64,000 nucleotides of DNA, taken from Lepus europaeus (lineage: Eukaryota; Chordata; Mammalia; Lagomorpha; Leporidae). Within the stretch, counting starts at the first letter, position 1. The number at the start of each line of letters is the position of its first letter. The notes beneath the pieces were generated by a model, which saw only the letters and a list, made by a program, of their open reading frames with translations, searched no databases and was not told the DNA's origin. Of the stretch, positions 34,216-46,421 are shown piece by piece. Location of the stretch: positions 19,375,218 to 19,439,217 of the forward strand of contig NC_084850.1 of NCBI RefSeq assembly GCF_033115175.1, given 5' to 3'. Position numbers and translations under genes: made by a program.

Positions 34216-37129
34216 TTTTTGAATCAATTCTGCTCTATTATTGCTTCTGGATCTTTCTCAAGCACTCAAGCACCTGCCTCTTGTGCGAAGCCTTTCTTAA
34301 CATTTTTTCACATTCCTCTACAGATATGTGACCCACTAGATTAACTGTAATCACCTATTTACTAGTCTATCTTGGTGTGTTAGTAAATTTTTAATAACTG
34401 GTTTCCTGAGAGAAATCAAATTTCCTAGTTTATAATAGTTACCAGTTTCCATGGTGGAAATACACTGGCCAAATTCAAGTTACCAACATGAAATCGCACA
34501 TCTGAGTTGGGGAGAAATGCCCAGCAACACACCATTATACTGCATTTGTACCTGTACTGGTATCATCTTTGTAGGTAACCTCAAGAGCATAGATAATAAC
34601 AAAAGATATTAAATGAAGTAGGAAGTGGTAACTTTTTAGCAGTCGTGACCTTTGTTTTAAAGATGTTTTGTTAAATTGTAAGTTTGCATAATTAAATGTT
34701 TAGCAATTATCTACTTAATAATGAATCGCAAAATTTCTGAACATTTATCAATTCTCATGAGCCAGTAGGAGCTGGGTTGAGCACATCCCAGATTGAACCA
34801 TGAGCTTGGGAGCTAAGACAGAGACTATCTTGCTACTCACAGCACCTCCAGAATCTAGCACAAAGGAGTCACTCACTGTTGTTCATTGGAGGTAGCCAAA
34901 TGTGTCCAGATTTTTGTCTTTACTTTAAAACAAATTAAGGAGAGCTTAGTGTGTTGTTTAACCACAAAGGCCACTTGGCAAAAAAAATAAAGCTCTAGAG
35001 GAAGCCATACCAACCTCAGCTAACAAGGTCAGATCTCTGTTATATGTGACACTTTACCAACAACTTCTGACCCATTAAGCTAATGTGTCACTCTCCACTG
35101 AAAAACACAAGGAGACTCTGTTAAGTGTTTCAGTCTTCCTGCCAGGGGCTAACATCAGTTTTCTTCTTAAAAAAGCAAGCAAGATAGTACAGGTCTACTC
35201 TTTATACCAGATTCACACCAAATCCCACACAAAGAACTCTTGCCTATCCAAGCCTCAGACCTACACCCAGTGATTCCAAGATCCATCAGATTTCACTGCA
35301 TTTCAACCAAATAGAATACTTTATACAATTCTCTAAGAGTGCTTTGATTACCCTGGAGCTCCATGCCAGCCACCACCAGTAGGATAGACCCACAGGAATA
35401 ATTAGAGTCTGTTGGAAGACAAATCCCAACTGCACAGTAAGCATACTTTTCAGCTACTGATGGAACCCTCTGGAAATGAACTTTCATTAATTGTAGGAAT
35501 GGCTAACATGCAATGAGTGCTTTCTGTCTCTCTGCTGAGCACCATGTGAGGTTATCCACACAGACTAATTAATGAGGGACAACATGAGGTCCTCAACCCG
35601 TGGCACCTTCATTTAAATTGTCAATTTGTTGGTTTTGTTGCCAACCCAGTAAGACCAGACTGTGGCTGGAACCAAAAGGTTCTGCTTCATTAGGCATCAA
35701 AAACAATGACATGGCTCTCTAAGAATTCAGAGTTGGGGAAAAAGTCTTCCCTCCCTGACAATCTTCCGTTCTGTGAAGATGATGCCATTTCAACTGACAG
35801 GAGATAGATTTCCTCAATGAGTATGCCTGAGTCACCTTGAATCACTCCATTGAGAAGCACCACAGGAAGAGATCCCACGGGCTCAGTTTTGCCCTTCTCT
35901 GACATCTTTTCAGAGAGTTGAGATCCGTTGGCTTTCAGAGCAGTGGGTGACACTACCCACGGTCCCCTCCAGATCTTCAATAGGCTGACATTTCAAATCA
36001 TTTGAATAAATCAAAGTGACAGAGGCATCTTAAGTTGCTGAGTTGGGGAGATGATTATGGAGCATGAAAAAGAAATTTTCATTTTCTTGCTGATGAGCAA
36101 AATAAGTAAAGTTTGAAAAGGAAATGGGACTCTGCGTGGGAGGCATCTTCTCAGGGAGAAGGCTGCTGTGCTACCTCTGCCTTGGGCAGTATAATCTGAT
36201 GGGGAAATGTTTCAAAACTGTTCATCGTGTGCACCCTAAAAACTCCATATGTGGAATCCCCACTCTCCATGAAAACAGAGAGTCCTGACTTGGTAAGTTC
36301 TCATTCTAGAATATAGATTCTGTGTGTCACTTGGAGAAGTGAATCCAGCTTCCTTTACGTGAAACTTGAGCTTTGGTCTCCTAAGTTTGTTGACTGTAAT
36401 CTTTTCCTACAGAAGACCATTGCTGGAAACACACGTTTAGGTGCTCTCTTTCTGTGTGTACAGAAACAACCTAACTCTTCTTTCAAGTTGCTTTGTCCAA
36501 AATATGTTTGAAGGATTTGGTGACTGAAAAAAAAAGCAAACAAACCAACAAAAATCCTAAATTTGCCTATAGTTTAGGTCAGAATTTGGAGAGAACAGTT
36601 TCAAGGCCCAATTGAGGAAGGAAGATATTTTTCACACTGATAAGCTACTAATTATAACATACATGATAGCAGACACTGTGAGGAACTAAAAAAGGAGGGG
36701 TGAGGGTGCTGCTACTTCATAATTTAGTCACCCTTGATTGAAAAGTGGGTGTTGTAAAATTTGGCACCAAAGCCCAGTGAGTCACTCTGTAGCATAGGTT
36801 TCTCTCAATTCAAACTTTCAGTTTGGACACAGAAAGAAGCCAAAAATTAAAGCCAGAGGGATGATTTCAAAGGCCAAACTTCGGATAAGATTGGGTTCCA
36901 GGCTTCTTTGAAAATAGAAGTGGAATGAAGAGAATAATGAAAATAGAAGTGTAATAGAGGGAAGGGAAGAAAGCACACAGATGTGGTCAGCTCAAATAAC
37001 GTCCTTGGCATAACCTCTAAGATATGAGGCATAAGAGGAAGTGGGGGAGGGCACTAGACCCATTCTAAGACCAAGTTGCAGCATTGCCAATATCAACTCC
37101 TGAGAACCAGGTGAAGGGAAGTAGCCCTA
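34216..37129. other. Longest repeat-poor stretch of the window
   Basis: About 2.9 kb without any repeat that I can name and without a recognisable exon. The largest ORF (96 codons, 35690-35980, minus) has no visible domain. I cannot judge conservation from one sequence. Confidence 0.4.
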
Positions 37130-37290
37130 AGGCGATGTTCATAATCTTGCCTATATATTAGAATCACCTGGAGAACATTTAAAAATCATAATACCTGAAC
37201 TTCCCTCCAAAAACAAATTCAGACTCTGTGGGTTGGAGGCAAGACACAAGAATCAGTGTTTTTATTTATATTATATACTTGTGTAACTGG
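37130..37290 (+). repeat. MER5A-like hAT element fragment
   Basis: 'ttagaatcacctggagaaca', then 'attcagactctgtgggttgg', then 'gaatcagtgtttttattt' follow the order of MER5-type non-autonomous hAT-Charlie elements. Diverged. Confidence 0.5.
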
Positions 37291-37496
37291 ATTGAGTGAT
37301 TTACTTGTAAGTACCAGAATTTAAAAAAAAACAACTCCCTAAATGATTGCAATGTGCAGGCAATGTTGAGGACCATGAATTAAGCAGAAATAAAGCATAT
37401 TTAAAATAATAGATTCCAACATATTTACTGTTATGTATTTCTTCAAATGGTGCTTTCCCTTAGAGCTGGCATGCAGTATGCACAATTAGTGTTAGT

Positions 37497-37800
37497 GTTT
37501 GCTCTAGTCTGTTGGGTCTTCTATAACAAAATACCATAAGCTCATAAACAACAAAAATGTTGTCACAGTTCTGGATGCTGAGAAGTCCAAGATCAAGTTG
37601 CCAGCAGATTCAGCATCTGTTGAGAGTCCACTTCCTAGTTCATAGATAGCCATATCCTCTTTGTGTTCTCTGCTGTTGAGAGGAGTGTATGAGGTTTCTG
37701 GGTCACTTTTACAATGGCACCAATTTTTTCACCTCCCAAAGGCCTGACCTCCTAATATCATCATGTTGGGGCTTGGATTTCAACATTGAATTTGGAAGAA
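37497..37800 (-). mobile_element. MLT1-like LTR (ERVL-MaLR)
   Basis: In complement it reads 'gatattaggaggtcaggcct' then 'tttgggaggtg', and near the other end 'ccagaactgtgacaacattt' and 'atggtattttgttatagaag'. This is the full order of an MLT1 LTR. No internal retroviral sequence accompanies it, so it is a solo LTR. Confidence 0.75.
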
Positions 37801-38904
37801 TACATTCGGTCTATAGCAGGGTGGGGATGTCATTTTAGTATCAAGATATATATGAAGGGGTCCTTTTTGTTCATGGAAAATGCATATTATAAAAAAAAAA
37901 CAAGGCACAGTCTAAAAAATTTTTGCACCAAAACAAACTTATCTTCCAATTCCACTTCCATGACCTTTTTGAAGTACACTTGTATGCAGAAAGGACACCT
38001 AAACAAAAGGTCAGTTCTGGGGCCTGATGTGGGGCAGGCTGAGGGCTGGCAAATCTGATGCCCTTCACAGGAGATGGGCTCATGAGAGCCCAAGATCCTT
38101 AGCACATGGTGTGGTTGGCCAGTCAATTGTGACCAGATGGTCAAGGTTGAGCTAAGCTATGAAAGCCAGGCAGGCAGAGGCTTATCAGAGCAGACAACAT
38201 GTATCTGGGATTCAAAGTTTCATTGAGTGGAGAAGCACACAACACAGAAGCCCTAGAGACCAGATGGAGCATTGGAACAGGCTCAGTGAAGGAAGGTGCT
38301 ACAACTGGTCACACACTAGAGTCCGTTGCTCAGGTGCAGCCAGTGACCCCCAGCCCCTTTGTCAGGAGTTTTGGAGTTTAAAGGAAGGGTCTGCTAAGTC
38401 ATCCACTTCATGTTAAATCCTACTTTGTTTCATGTTCAGTGTGTTCTAGTCTAGATCCAGTCAGCCTCTCTAGTTGGTGTCGAAGTTCAATGGCACCTAT
38501 GATTCTCCTGGCTGGGGAAGCTGGTGTAGGTTACAAAATGGTGCATTCATTCTAGGGCTGCTGGTGTGATGGGGTCTGGGTACACCAGACTCTTTCTCCA
38601 CAGCAGAAGTTTTTGTCTACTCTGGTCTAGTTGCCTTCAGGGTTTGAGTGTTAAGATGGCACACAACAAAATATTGTGTTTCTATTCTTTCATAGGTATT
38701 CATTCATTTATTCAGTTACCCAAGGGTTCTACATACAGTGTATGATGAGGGATGAATAAATCAGCTAAGCTAAATAGGGCTGAAGGAGTGCAAAAGACAA
38801 AAAAGGATATGATAAATTATGAGGTCTTAGGAGTGTTGAATCTTAAGGAATGAGTAACAGTTCCCTAGGCAATGAGAGCTGAGAGCTTGTGAGCAACAGG
38901 GAGC
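37801..38904. other. Unique-looking non-coding DNA
   Basis: No named repeat. ORFs of 60-90 codons overlap on both strands without family features. Confidence 0.4.
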
Positions 38905-39090
38905 CACTAAAGCAGTGTTTCTATTTTTGGTACATATTAAAATCACCTGCGGAGCTTTAACAATACTGATCCTTGACTACCACCCTTACAGAGTCTGATT
39001 TATTCAGCTAAGGGTGCAGTCTGAGGAAGCAAGTATTTGAAATCTGTCCAGGCGATTCTACAGCCAGGTTTGAAAGCCCCTGCATTGAAG
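38905..39090 (+). repeat. MER5A-like hAT element fragment
   Basis: 'attaaaatcacctgcggagc', 'cagagtctgatttattcagc' and 'tccaggcgattctacagcca' match the MER5 order more fully than the copy at 37130. Confidence 0.55.
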
Positions 39091-39262
39091 GGTTTCAGGC
39101 AGGGCAATGTCATTGCCTGTTTAGAGAGCTCAGTTTGACAGCAAGTGGAGAAGTAGCCAGAAGCAAAAACCAGTTGGGAGGCCATTGCAATAGTCCAGGT
39201 GAGAGAAGATATAGGACTTGTGAAGTGCAGTAGTAGCAGGACTAGGGAGCAAGGGATGGTTT
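39091..39262 (+). repeat. Old interspersed repeat, unassigned
   Basis: It holds 'gggtttcaggcagggcaatg' and 'gaggccattgcaatagtcca', the same phrase type as 14800-14850. A further piece may lie at 40090-40390 ('gagtcatcaacttggagata'). Confidence 0.35.
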
Positions 39263-39344
39263 TACGAGAAGTTTAGGATGTCCAATGGCAAGCCTTGAGT
39301 TGCTGCTTAGCTGTGTGGACTGAAGGAGAGGGAGGAAGAATAAC

Positions 39345-39760
39345 TCTGAAAATAATTTGAACAATAAGACACTGCTGGTGGGGTTGTAAAATGATGCATT
39401 CACTTTGGAAAGAAGCTTGACAGCTCCTCAAAATCCTAAATATGGCCCAGAATTGCATTCCTAGGTATATACTCAAAAGAACTGAAAACACAGGTCCACA
39501 CAGAGAACCTGTATGTGGATGTTCATAGGAGCATTATTCATCACAGACACAAAGAGAAAGCTACCCCAAATTATCCCACAGATGAATGGATAAATTATGG
39601 TATGATTTATGCAACGGAATATTTTTCAGTCACAGAAATGAATGAAGGACTTCTATATGCTATAACATTGATGAACCCTTCAAATATCACATGAGTTGAA
39701 AGAATCCAGTAACAAAAGACCAAATATGGCATGATTGCTTTTATCCAAGGAGACAAAGAT
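39345..39760 (+). mobile_element. Ancient L1 ORF2 terminus and 3'UTR
   Basis: 'gacactgctggtggggttgt', 'attcctaggtatatactcaa', 'agatgaatggataaattatg' and 'ggaatatttttcagtcacag' are the conserved end of ORF2 from a very old L1 family. Confidence 0.7.
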
Positions 39761-40929
39761 GAGCTGTTTCCAGGAACTGGAGAGATTAAAGAGGAACTGC
39801 TAAGGAGGGGGGGGGGGTGGTGATCAAATGTTCTAAAACCGGATTGCAGGGCTACTTGTGGAAATGATTTTATAAAATTTCTAAAAATGACTGAAATGTA
39901 TATTCCATAAGGGTGGATGGAATGGTATATGAATGATTTCACAGTAAAAAAGCATGACTTCCAAGTTCTTACTTTGGCTGGCTGGGTTAATGATGATATC
40001 ATTAAATGATGCAGAGGACATAAGTAGAGGAACACATTTGTCAGGAGCTGGTGCCTTTTGGGGCCTCTGTGCCCTATAGATGTCCAAGATAATGAGTCTG
40101 GAGCCTGGAGCCTGGAACCTGGAGAGAGGTCTTAGTAGGAGATAGAGATTTGGGAGTCATCAACTTGGAGATAGATGGTCACTGATGTTATGGGAAAGGA
40201 AGAAAGCATTTAGAAAATGGATGTCATGTGTGAAGGCTGCAGGCCAAGGCAAAATCCCTGGGGAATTGCTGAGATTACTGGAGTGATTGAGAAAGAAGGG
40301 CTCATGAAGAGGCCAAAAGAGGAGGTGTCAGAGAGATTTGAGGAAAAGCAGCAAAGCTGAAGAAAGGGGTTGGTGTGCCATCCCAGCACGCTGAGGTAGA
40401 AAGATCAAATTTAAACAGCTATTGTATAATTCTCTGCCCACATTCTAAGTAGCAGCCCCTACTGATCCTGTTTGGAAGATAAGGATAATATGAAATATTT
40501 TCAATGATACATCCTTTATAGTTGACTTCTTTTTATAAGCCCTGGTCCCTCTGACAGTTTCCTTCTGCTCCCTGGCCTACAAACACCGAGGTCACATCTT
40601 CAGGGTTGAATGAGTTCCTCCACTCTCTGTAGCCCATTATTCTGCAGATACTGTTGAAGACACAAAGAAGAGGTGTTGTCCCTGGGGCACTGGGCAATAG
40701 GCTGTCAAAGTGCGCTCTGCATAGAGAGATGGAGGATTTTTCCCATTAAACAAGCCAGAAAAACCCATTAGACGCAACTTCAGCAGTGCTTAGCACCATA
40801 GTTGAATGTATAACCACCTCCTCCTCACACTTGCCCACAGTTGTTCTGCCTCATGTTTTGACAGCAATTAAAGGCTGACATTTGGCACATATTTGTTATA
40901 TGACTGGTAGAAGCACTCACTACTTTGGT
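39761..40929. other. Mostly unique non-coding DNA
   Basis: It contains a short G-run (about 39808-39817) and a possible old repeat piece (40090-40390). No gene is recognised. Confidence 0.35.
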
Positions 40930-41105
40930 TCCCAAAATAACTTCAAAAATGAAGTACTGTTATTCTTCCCCCTTTGAAAGATGGGGAAGAGGAGGCACAG
41001 AGGAGTTATGTAATTTGTCTGATGGTAGACAGTGATAGCGCCAGGATCTGAACTCAGGCATCCTGCCTCTAGGAATACTTGGCCTTAACCATTACACTAC
41101 CAACA
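40930..41105 (-). repeat. MIR-like (antisense)
   Basis: 'gatggggaagaggaggcaca', then 'gccaggatctgaactcaggc', then 'ccttaaccattacactacca' is MIR in complement. Confidence 0.65.
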
Positions 41106-41111
41106 CAGCAC

Positions 41112-41290
41112 AAAGTAGTGTGGTACAGCAGTAAAGGGAGTGGATTCCAACTCAGTTCAGTCCAAGCTTTTGTAACCTGGCAGCCAACTGAGTTAAATAT
41201 GTCAACACATGCAGGCTCTCTGAGCCTTGGTTTCCTAATCTACATAATGTGACTACTAATATTTTCCCTACAAACTTCACAGGTTTGTGT
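41112..41290 (+). repeat. MIR-like (sense)
   Basis: 'agtagtgtggtacagcagta', then 'ctgagccttggtttcctaat', then 'tacataatgtgactactaat'. It forms a back-to-back pair with the antisense copy just upstream. Confidence 0.6.
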
Positions 41291-41334
41291 ATGTGTGAAT
41301 GCGCATGTGTATGTGTGTGTGCGTGTGTATGTGG
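41286..41334. repeat. (TG)n microsatellite, interrupted
   Basis: A run of tgtg units broken by a, c and aatg. Confidence 0.85.
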
Positions 41335-41463
41335 TGATCAAATGAGATGAGTTATGCACTAGGAACACAGCTAAAATGACAGTGCTCCATGCTTGCTTCC
41401 CCAGAACTCCACTTGGCAGTTAACACTGTTGGAATGCATAGTTAACACTATGCAAACTCACTA

Positions 41464-42962
41464 TAGTCAGCCTGCTGTATCTGCAAGTTTCCTATCCTTG
41501 AATTCAACCAACTCTGAATCAAAAACATTTTTGAAAATTTTGTCTGTACTGAATATGTACAGATATTTTTCTTGTCATTTTCCTAAATCACAGTATAAGA
41601 ACAATTTTTCTTTTTTTAACTTTTATTTAATAAATATAACTTTCCAAAGTATAGTTTATGGATTACAATGGTTTTCCCCCCATAACTTCCCTCCCACCCG
41701 CAACCCTCCCATCTCCCGCTCCCTCTCCCATTCCATTCACATCAAGATTCATTTTCAATTCTCTTTATATACAGAAAATCAGTTTAGTATTATTAAGTAA
41801 AGATTTCAACAGTTTGCACCCACACAGGAACACAAAGTGTAAAATACTGTTTCAGTACTAGTTATACCGTTAATTCAAATTGTACAATACATTAAGGACA
41901 GAGATCCTACATGAGGAGTAAGTACACAGTGACTCCTGTTGTTGACTTAACAATTTGACACACTTGTTTATGGCATCAGTAATCACCCTGGGCTCTTGTC
42001 ATGAGTTGCCAAGGCTATGGAAGCCTTTTGAGTTCGCCAACTCCGATCTTATTTAGACAAGGTCATAGTCAAAGTGGAAGTTCTCTCCTCCATTCAGAGA
42101 AAGGTACCTCCTTCTTTGATGGCCTGTTCTTCCTACTGGGATATCTCTCCCAGAGATCTTTCATTTAGGTCTTCTTTTTTTTTTTTTTGCTAGAGTGTCT
42201 TGGCTTTCCATGCCTAAAATAGTCTCATAGGCTCTTCAGCCAGATCTGAATGCCTTAAGGGCTGATTCTGAGGTCAGAGTGCTGTTTAGGGCATCTGGCA
42301 TTCTATGAGTCTGCTGTGTATCCCGCTTCCCATGTTGGATCGTTCTCTCCTTCTTAATTCTATCAGATAGTATTAGCAGACACTAGTCTTGTTTATGTGA
42401 TCTCTTTGACTCTTAGACCTATCACTATGATCAATTGTGAACTGAAATTGATCACTTGGACTAGTGAGATGGCATTGGCACATGCCACCTTGATGGGATT
42501 GAATTGGAATCCCCTGGCACGTTTCTAACTCTACTGTTTGGGGCAAGTCCTATTGAGCATGTCCCAAATTGTACCTCTCCTCCCTCTCTTATTCCAACTC
42601 TTATATTTAACAGAGATCACTTTTCAGTTAAATTTAAACACCTAAGAATAATTGTGTGTTAATTACAGAGTTCAACCAGTAGTATTAAGTAGAACAAAAA
42701 AAAATACTAAAAGGGATAAAGTATTAAGTTGTTCATCAACAGAATGGACAAGGGCTGATCAAGTCACTGTTTGCATAGCATTTACATTATAGTAGGTATT
42801 AGAAGTAATCTAATCTAGAGTTGATTTGAAGTATATGGGAAGGTTGCATAGGCCAACTGCAAGTATTATAGCATTTTATATCAGGAAGTTAGCACATGCA
42901 GATTTTAGCGTTTAAGGGGATCCCAGAACCAGCCCCCTGCAGATACCAAGGGACAACTGTCC
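41464..42962. mobile_element. MER2-like Tigger DNA transposon, split by an L1
   Basis: Left part (to about 41604): 'tagtcagcctgctgtatctg', 'tgaattcaaccaactctgaa', 'gtctgtactgaatatgtaca' and 'ttcttgtcattttcctaaat'. Right part (from about 42770): 'tgcatagcatttacattata', 'ggtattagaagtaatctaat' and 'gataccaagggacaactgtc'. The two ends are inverted relatives of each other, as expected of TIRs. The order fits the non-autonomous MER2 (TcMar-Tigger) family. There is no transposase frame. Confidence 0.75.
41605..42769 (-). mobile_element. L1 3'UTR fragment inserted in the MER2-like element
   Basis: In complement it covers almost the whole L1 3'UTR, from 'aacagtgacttgatcagccc' (42769) to the A-tail at 41605, collinear with 9283-10438 of L1-1. 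The 3' end carries the usual 'gtactttgg'-type text ('ccaaagtatag', 41644), not the chimera marker. No clear TSD. Confidence 0.88.
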
Positions 42963-43989
42963 TGCTGATTTAGGAAACCCAGGGATCCTTTTCAATTCTC
43001 TTTTGATGCTTCCTGCACTTTATTGTAATTCTGTTTGAGAATCCATTGTCCCCACTAGACAGAGCTTGCCAAAGATGGAGAAGAAGACTTTTTATTTTAG
43101 TCTCCAGAGCACCTAGTTCAGAACTTGGCACCAAGAAGACATACAGTAAAAGCTATTAGGGGTAGTAACAGCAGCAGCAGCAATAGTAGGAGAAGCGCCA
43201 GCAGCAATACTTTGAAAGTCACTTTTTCGGAAACTACAGCAATGGCCTGTGGCCAGCAGAGAGCAGCAGAGACCCTAAAGGATAGATCTGTCTCTAGGCA
43301 AGCCCCAGGACTCCTTTTATCTTGAGCTGCAATTGGCTTGTCTCTAAAACGTGAAAAAGGCACTTGGTTTGACTAAAACGTGCTTCCCTGACATCTAAGC
43401 AGTTCGCATATTTCAACCTGAAACTAGGGCAACAGGAGCAGTTTTAGTCACCAAGGCCATTCCCAATGTTAACTAAACCACAGAGAGCATCCATGAGGTC
43501 TGAAACTCTGTGGTGCAGAACAGTGGAACAGGTGCTTTCCACTGTCTTTGTACAGAGCTAAGTGCATTTGACAAAAAGTCTTTCAAATTTTGATAGAATT
43601 CCTGGATTTAAAAGATTCAGAACTGGTGACTTTCGATTTGTTTCTGAAACAGTGCTTGCAAAATCCCCGAGAGAGCTGTCCAGATACATATTATTCTGAT
43701 GTTCTCCAGTTAAGTAGAGAGCCAAATGAAAGCTCCACATCTCCTGGATGAGAGTCCTTAAAGTGGATGAATGGACAGTAATTATTTTAGCTAGCAATGG
43801 GAATAAGGGCCCAGTACACTGATGAAGTGGCCTGTTTGCTTCCACTAACTTATTATTTTTTCCATTTGACACCAAAACACTGCTAGAACTAATGGCCTTT
43901 CAAGGGAAGGCAAAAGCTTTTCCTTTTATTTACTTTTATCTTTGGCTTTTGCAGGTTTCCACTTTAACATCCCTTAATTATTCCACAGC
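42963..43989. other. Mostly unique DNA
   Basis: An L2-like end may lie at 43085-43160 ('ccagagcacctagttcagaa'). A short (AGC)n run at 43165-43185 gives low-complexity ORFs on both strands. No gene is recognised. Confidence 0.35.
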
Positions 43990-44250
43990 AGTTGAGCATA
44001 GCTTCTAAGAGTATGGGCTTCACAGAGTCAACAAAACCAGGCCCGAGTCCCAGCTCTACAGCTTACCAGCTGCACGGTCTAGGCCACTTACTAAAGCTCT
44101 CAAAGCTTTAATTTTTTTATCCATAAAACAGCACACTAATTCTCGCCTCAAAGGGTTATTAAGAAGGTTCAGTGAGATGATGGACATAAAGCACTTAGCC
44201 CACAGCCTGCTGCATGATGAGTACTCAGTGAATTGCAGCCATTATTACTC
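43990..44250 (+). repeat. MIR, nearly full-length
   Basis: It is clear from end to end: 'tgagcatagcttctaagagt', 'cgagtcccagctctacagct', 'gcctcaaagggttattaaga', 'ggacataaagcacttagccc' and 'gtactcagtgaattgcagcc'. Confidence 0.85.
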
Positions 44251-45038
44251 AATCATGTGAAAATTGGAAGCATATATACATCTACAATTATGAACTCACC
44301 TTTGGGACAGTTGATGGTAATGATAAGATGGAATGAAGCTTAGAGAGACAGGGAAACTACCTAGAGTTCGCCAGGAAGTGCTGGAAATGTGTGCCTCAAA
44401 TCTTTGCATGTTTGAAGCCCAGGGCCCTGTACCTAATCACAAAAAGCATGGCTGCCCCCTGTCCATTTTGTTCTGGAAAAGCAATCTGCTCTTTCCTCCA
44501 GGTTTAGGACTCTCTTAGAGCCCTGGAATAGGGAATGTGCTATGACCTCCTCGATATCTGTCTCTCAGTCGACTGCTCTGACTGAGGCTAACTCCCAGGG
44601 AGCTGAGCTATTTGCCTAAGCCTGGAGAAAGTATGGTACATCCACTATTTCTTAGCCTCAAAGTTGTGCTCCTGGAACATAGAGTAGAATTTGTCCATTC
44701 AGCCATTCACCCACATGACGCTAGAGATGCAGTGATGCTGGGGGCTTACAACCATGTGGGGGAAGATAAACAAGAAAACATACAACTGGAATAAACATGA
44801 TGTGACTGGTCCTGTGACCTTGTGTTAGGTGATAAGGGAAGCCCAGAGAGCTTTGGGAGCTCAGAGGAGGCCTTAGGTTGGGACCAGGGGAAAGATCCTG
44901 GAACGATCAGAAAGTTTATTTGTTCTTTTTTGTTGAAAAATATCAATTGGTCAGTGGCATAGTGCTATTATCTTTCATTTATCTTTGAATAAAAATGTAC
45001 TTACCTGGGCTATTATGCTAGGTACAATAAAATATGAG
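44251..45038. other. No recognised feature
   Basis: Non-coding sequence. The small ORFs of 60-66 codons have no recognisable features. Confidence 0.4.
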
Positions 45039-45291
45039 GGTGGGGCAGGCATTGTGGTGTACCAGGTTCAGCCACCCCTTGGGACACTCACATCCCATAA
45101 GGAAGTGCTAGCTCAAGTCTCAGCTACTCTACTTGTGATTGAGCTCCCTGCTAATGTGCCCTGGAATCAGCAGGTGATGGCTTAAAGTACTTGAGATCCT
45201 GCCACACATGTGGGAGACCCGAAAGGAGTTCCTGGCTCCTGGCTTTGACCAGCTCCTGCAGCCTTTTGTTGAATAAACAAGCAAATGAAAG

Positions 45292-45333
<42 letters not shown>

Positions 45334-45345
45334 TTTCAAATAAAG
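45039..45345 (+). mobile_element. CSINE (sense)
   Basis: Head 'gtggggcaggcattgtggtg', body 'ggagttcctggctcctggct', a (CT)n run at about 45294-45330 and the tail 'tttcaaataaaggaatctta'. Confidence 0.85.
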
Positions 45346-45378
45346 GAATCTTAAATAATATTAATGAAAATAAATTAA

Positions 45379-45690
45379 AGGGCTGGTGCTATGGCGTATG
45401 GGGTAAAGCTGCCACTTTCAGTGCCAGCATCCCATATGGGAGCCAATTCAAGTCCTGATTGCTCCACTTCCCATCCAGCTCATTGCTAATGTGCCTGGGA
45501 AAGCAGCGGAGGATGACTCAAGTGCTTGGGTCCCTGCACCTGTGTGAAAGACCCAGAAGAAACTCTTGGCTCCTGGCTTCAAATCATCCCAGCCTTTGCA
45601 GCCATTTAGGGAGTTAACCAGTGGATGGAAGATCTCTCTCTCTCTCTCTGTAACGTTTCCTTTCAAATAAATAAATAAATTTAAAAATAT
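45379..45690 (+). mobile_element. CSINE (sense)
   Basis: Head 'agggctggtgctatggcgta', body 'gtgcctgggaaagcagcgga', 'cagccatttagggagttaac', a CT stretch and an (AATA)n tail. It is in tandem with the copy just upstream, in the same orientation and ~35 bases apart. Confidence 0.88.
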
Positions 45691-46421
45691 GAAGGCATGT
45701 GAAAATTTCCTAGAAAAATACAGTTAAAAGATAAGTTTATTTTGGTGAAAAAAATGAAATGTATTCATGGTTGTTTTTTTTTTTTTTCAAAATATACATT
45801 TTTCACAAACTTTCTGAATATCCCATGTAGAGAAGCAGCTCAGACATGGGCATTGCCTTTCTGAAAGGTGGATTTTTTGTGATCTTTTTTTTGGGTGGGA
45901 GTGACAATGATGCTCTTCAATTTATGCAGAATTATCAACTCTACCTCCTTCAGGTTACAAGTAGCAATAGTCAAAGCTGCAGAATTCATTGGTTGGATTT
46001 TTCCTGGTTAAAACATCTGTTGGTTATTTGTGATTCTTGTGTCATAAAATGTGTTGGTTCGTGAGCAGGAAAATATACTTGAAATTCTGGAACTTCCTGC
46101 ATGTTACAGAATTCTCTGACAGAAGCCTAAAGAGTGACCATCGCTCAGATTTGAGGATGAAATCAAGCTGAATGTTAGTGACAACGTGCAGACGTTGTGT
46201 AGAGCACTTGGGCAGGAAATGCTAAATTGCTTTGCTGGAGAGTTGAGACACTACCAGTTGTGCTTCTGGGCAAATAAAACAGACAATTTCAAATGGTATG
46301 CTTATTCATTTCAGAATGTCTATTAAAGCTCACGCTTTTCTTTGGGCAGACATCACTGCTTCTTCCTATGTCCCCTGCTTGCTTGTTCTCATGTTCACCT
46401 TTCTCAATTTCTATTCAAGTG
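45691..46421. other. No recognised feature
   Basis: Non-coding, AT-rich, with a T-run at about 45774-45788. Confidence 0.4.

Noticed and set aside
43118-43363. ORFs rich in Ser/Asn/Arg or Leu on the two strands
   Set aside because: They result from a short (AGC)n repeat. There is no domain, and the frames overlap on opposite strands.
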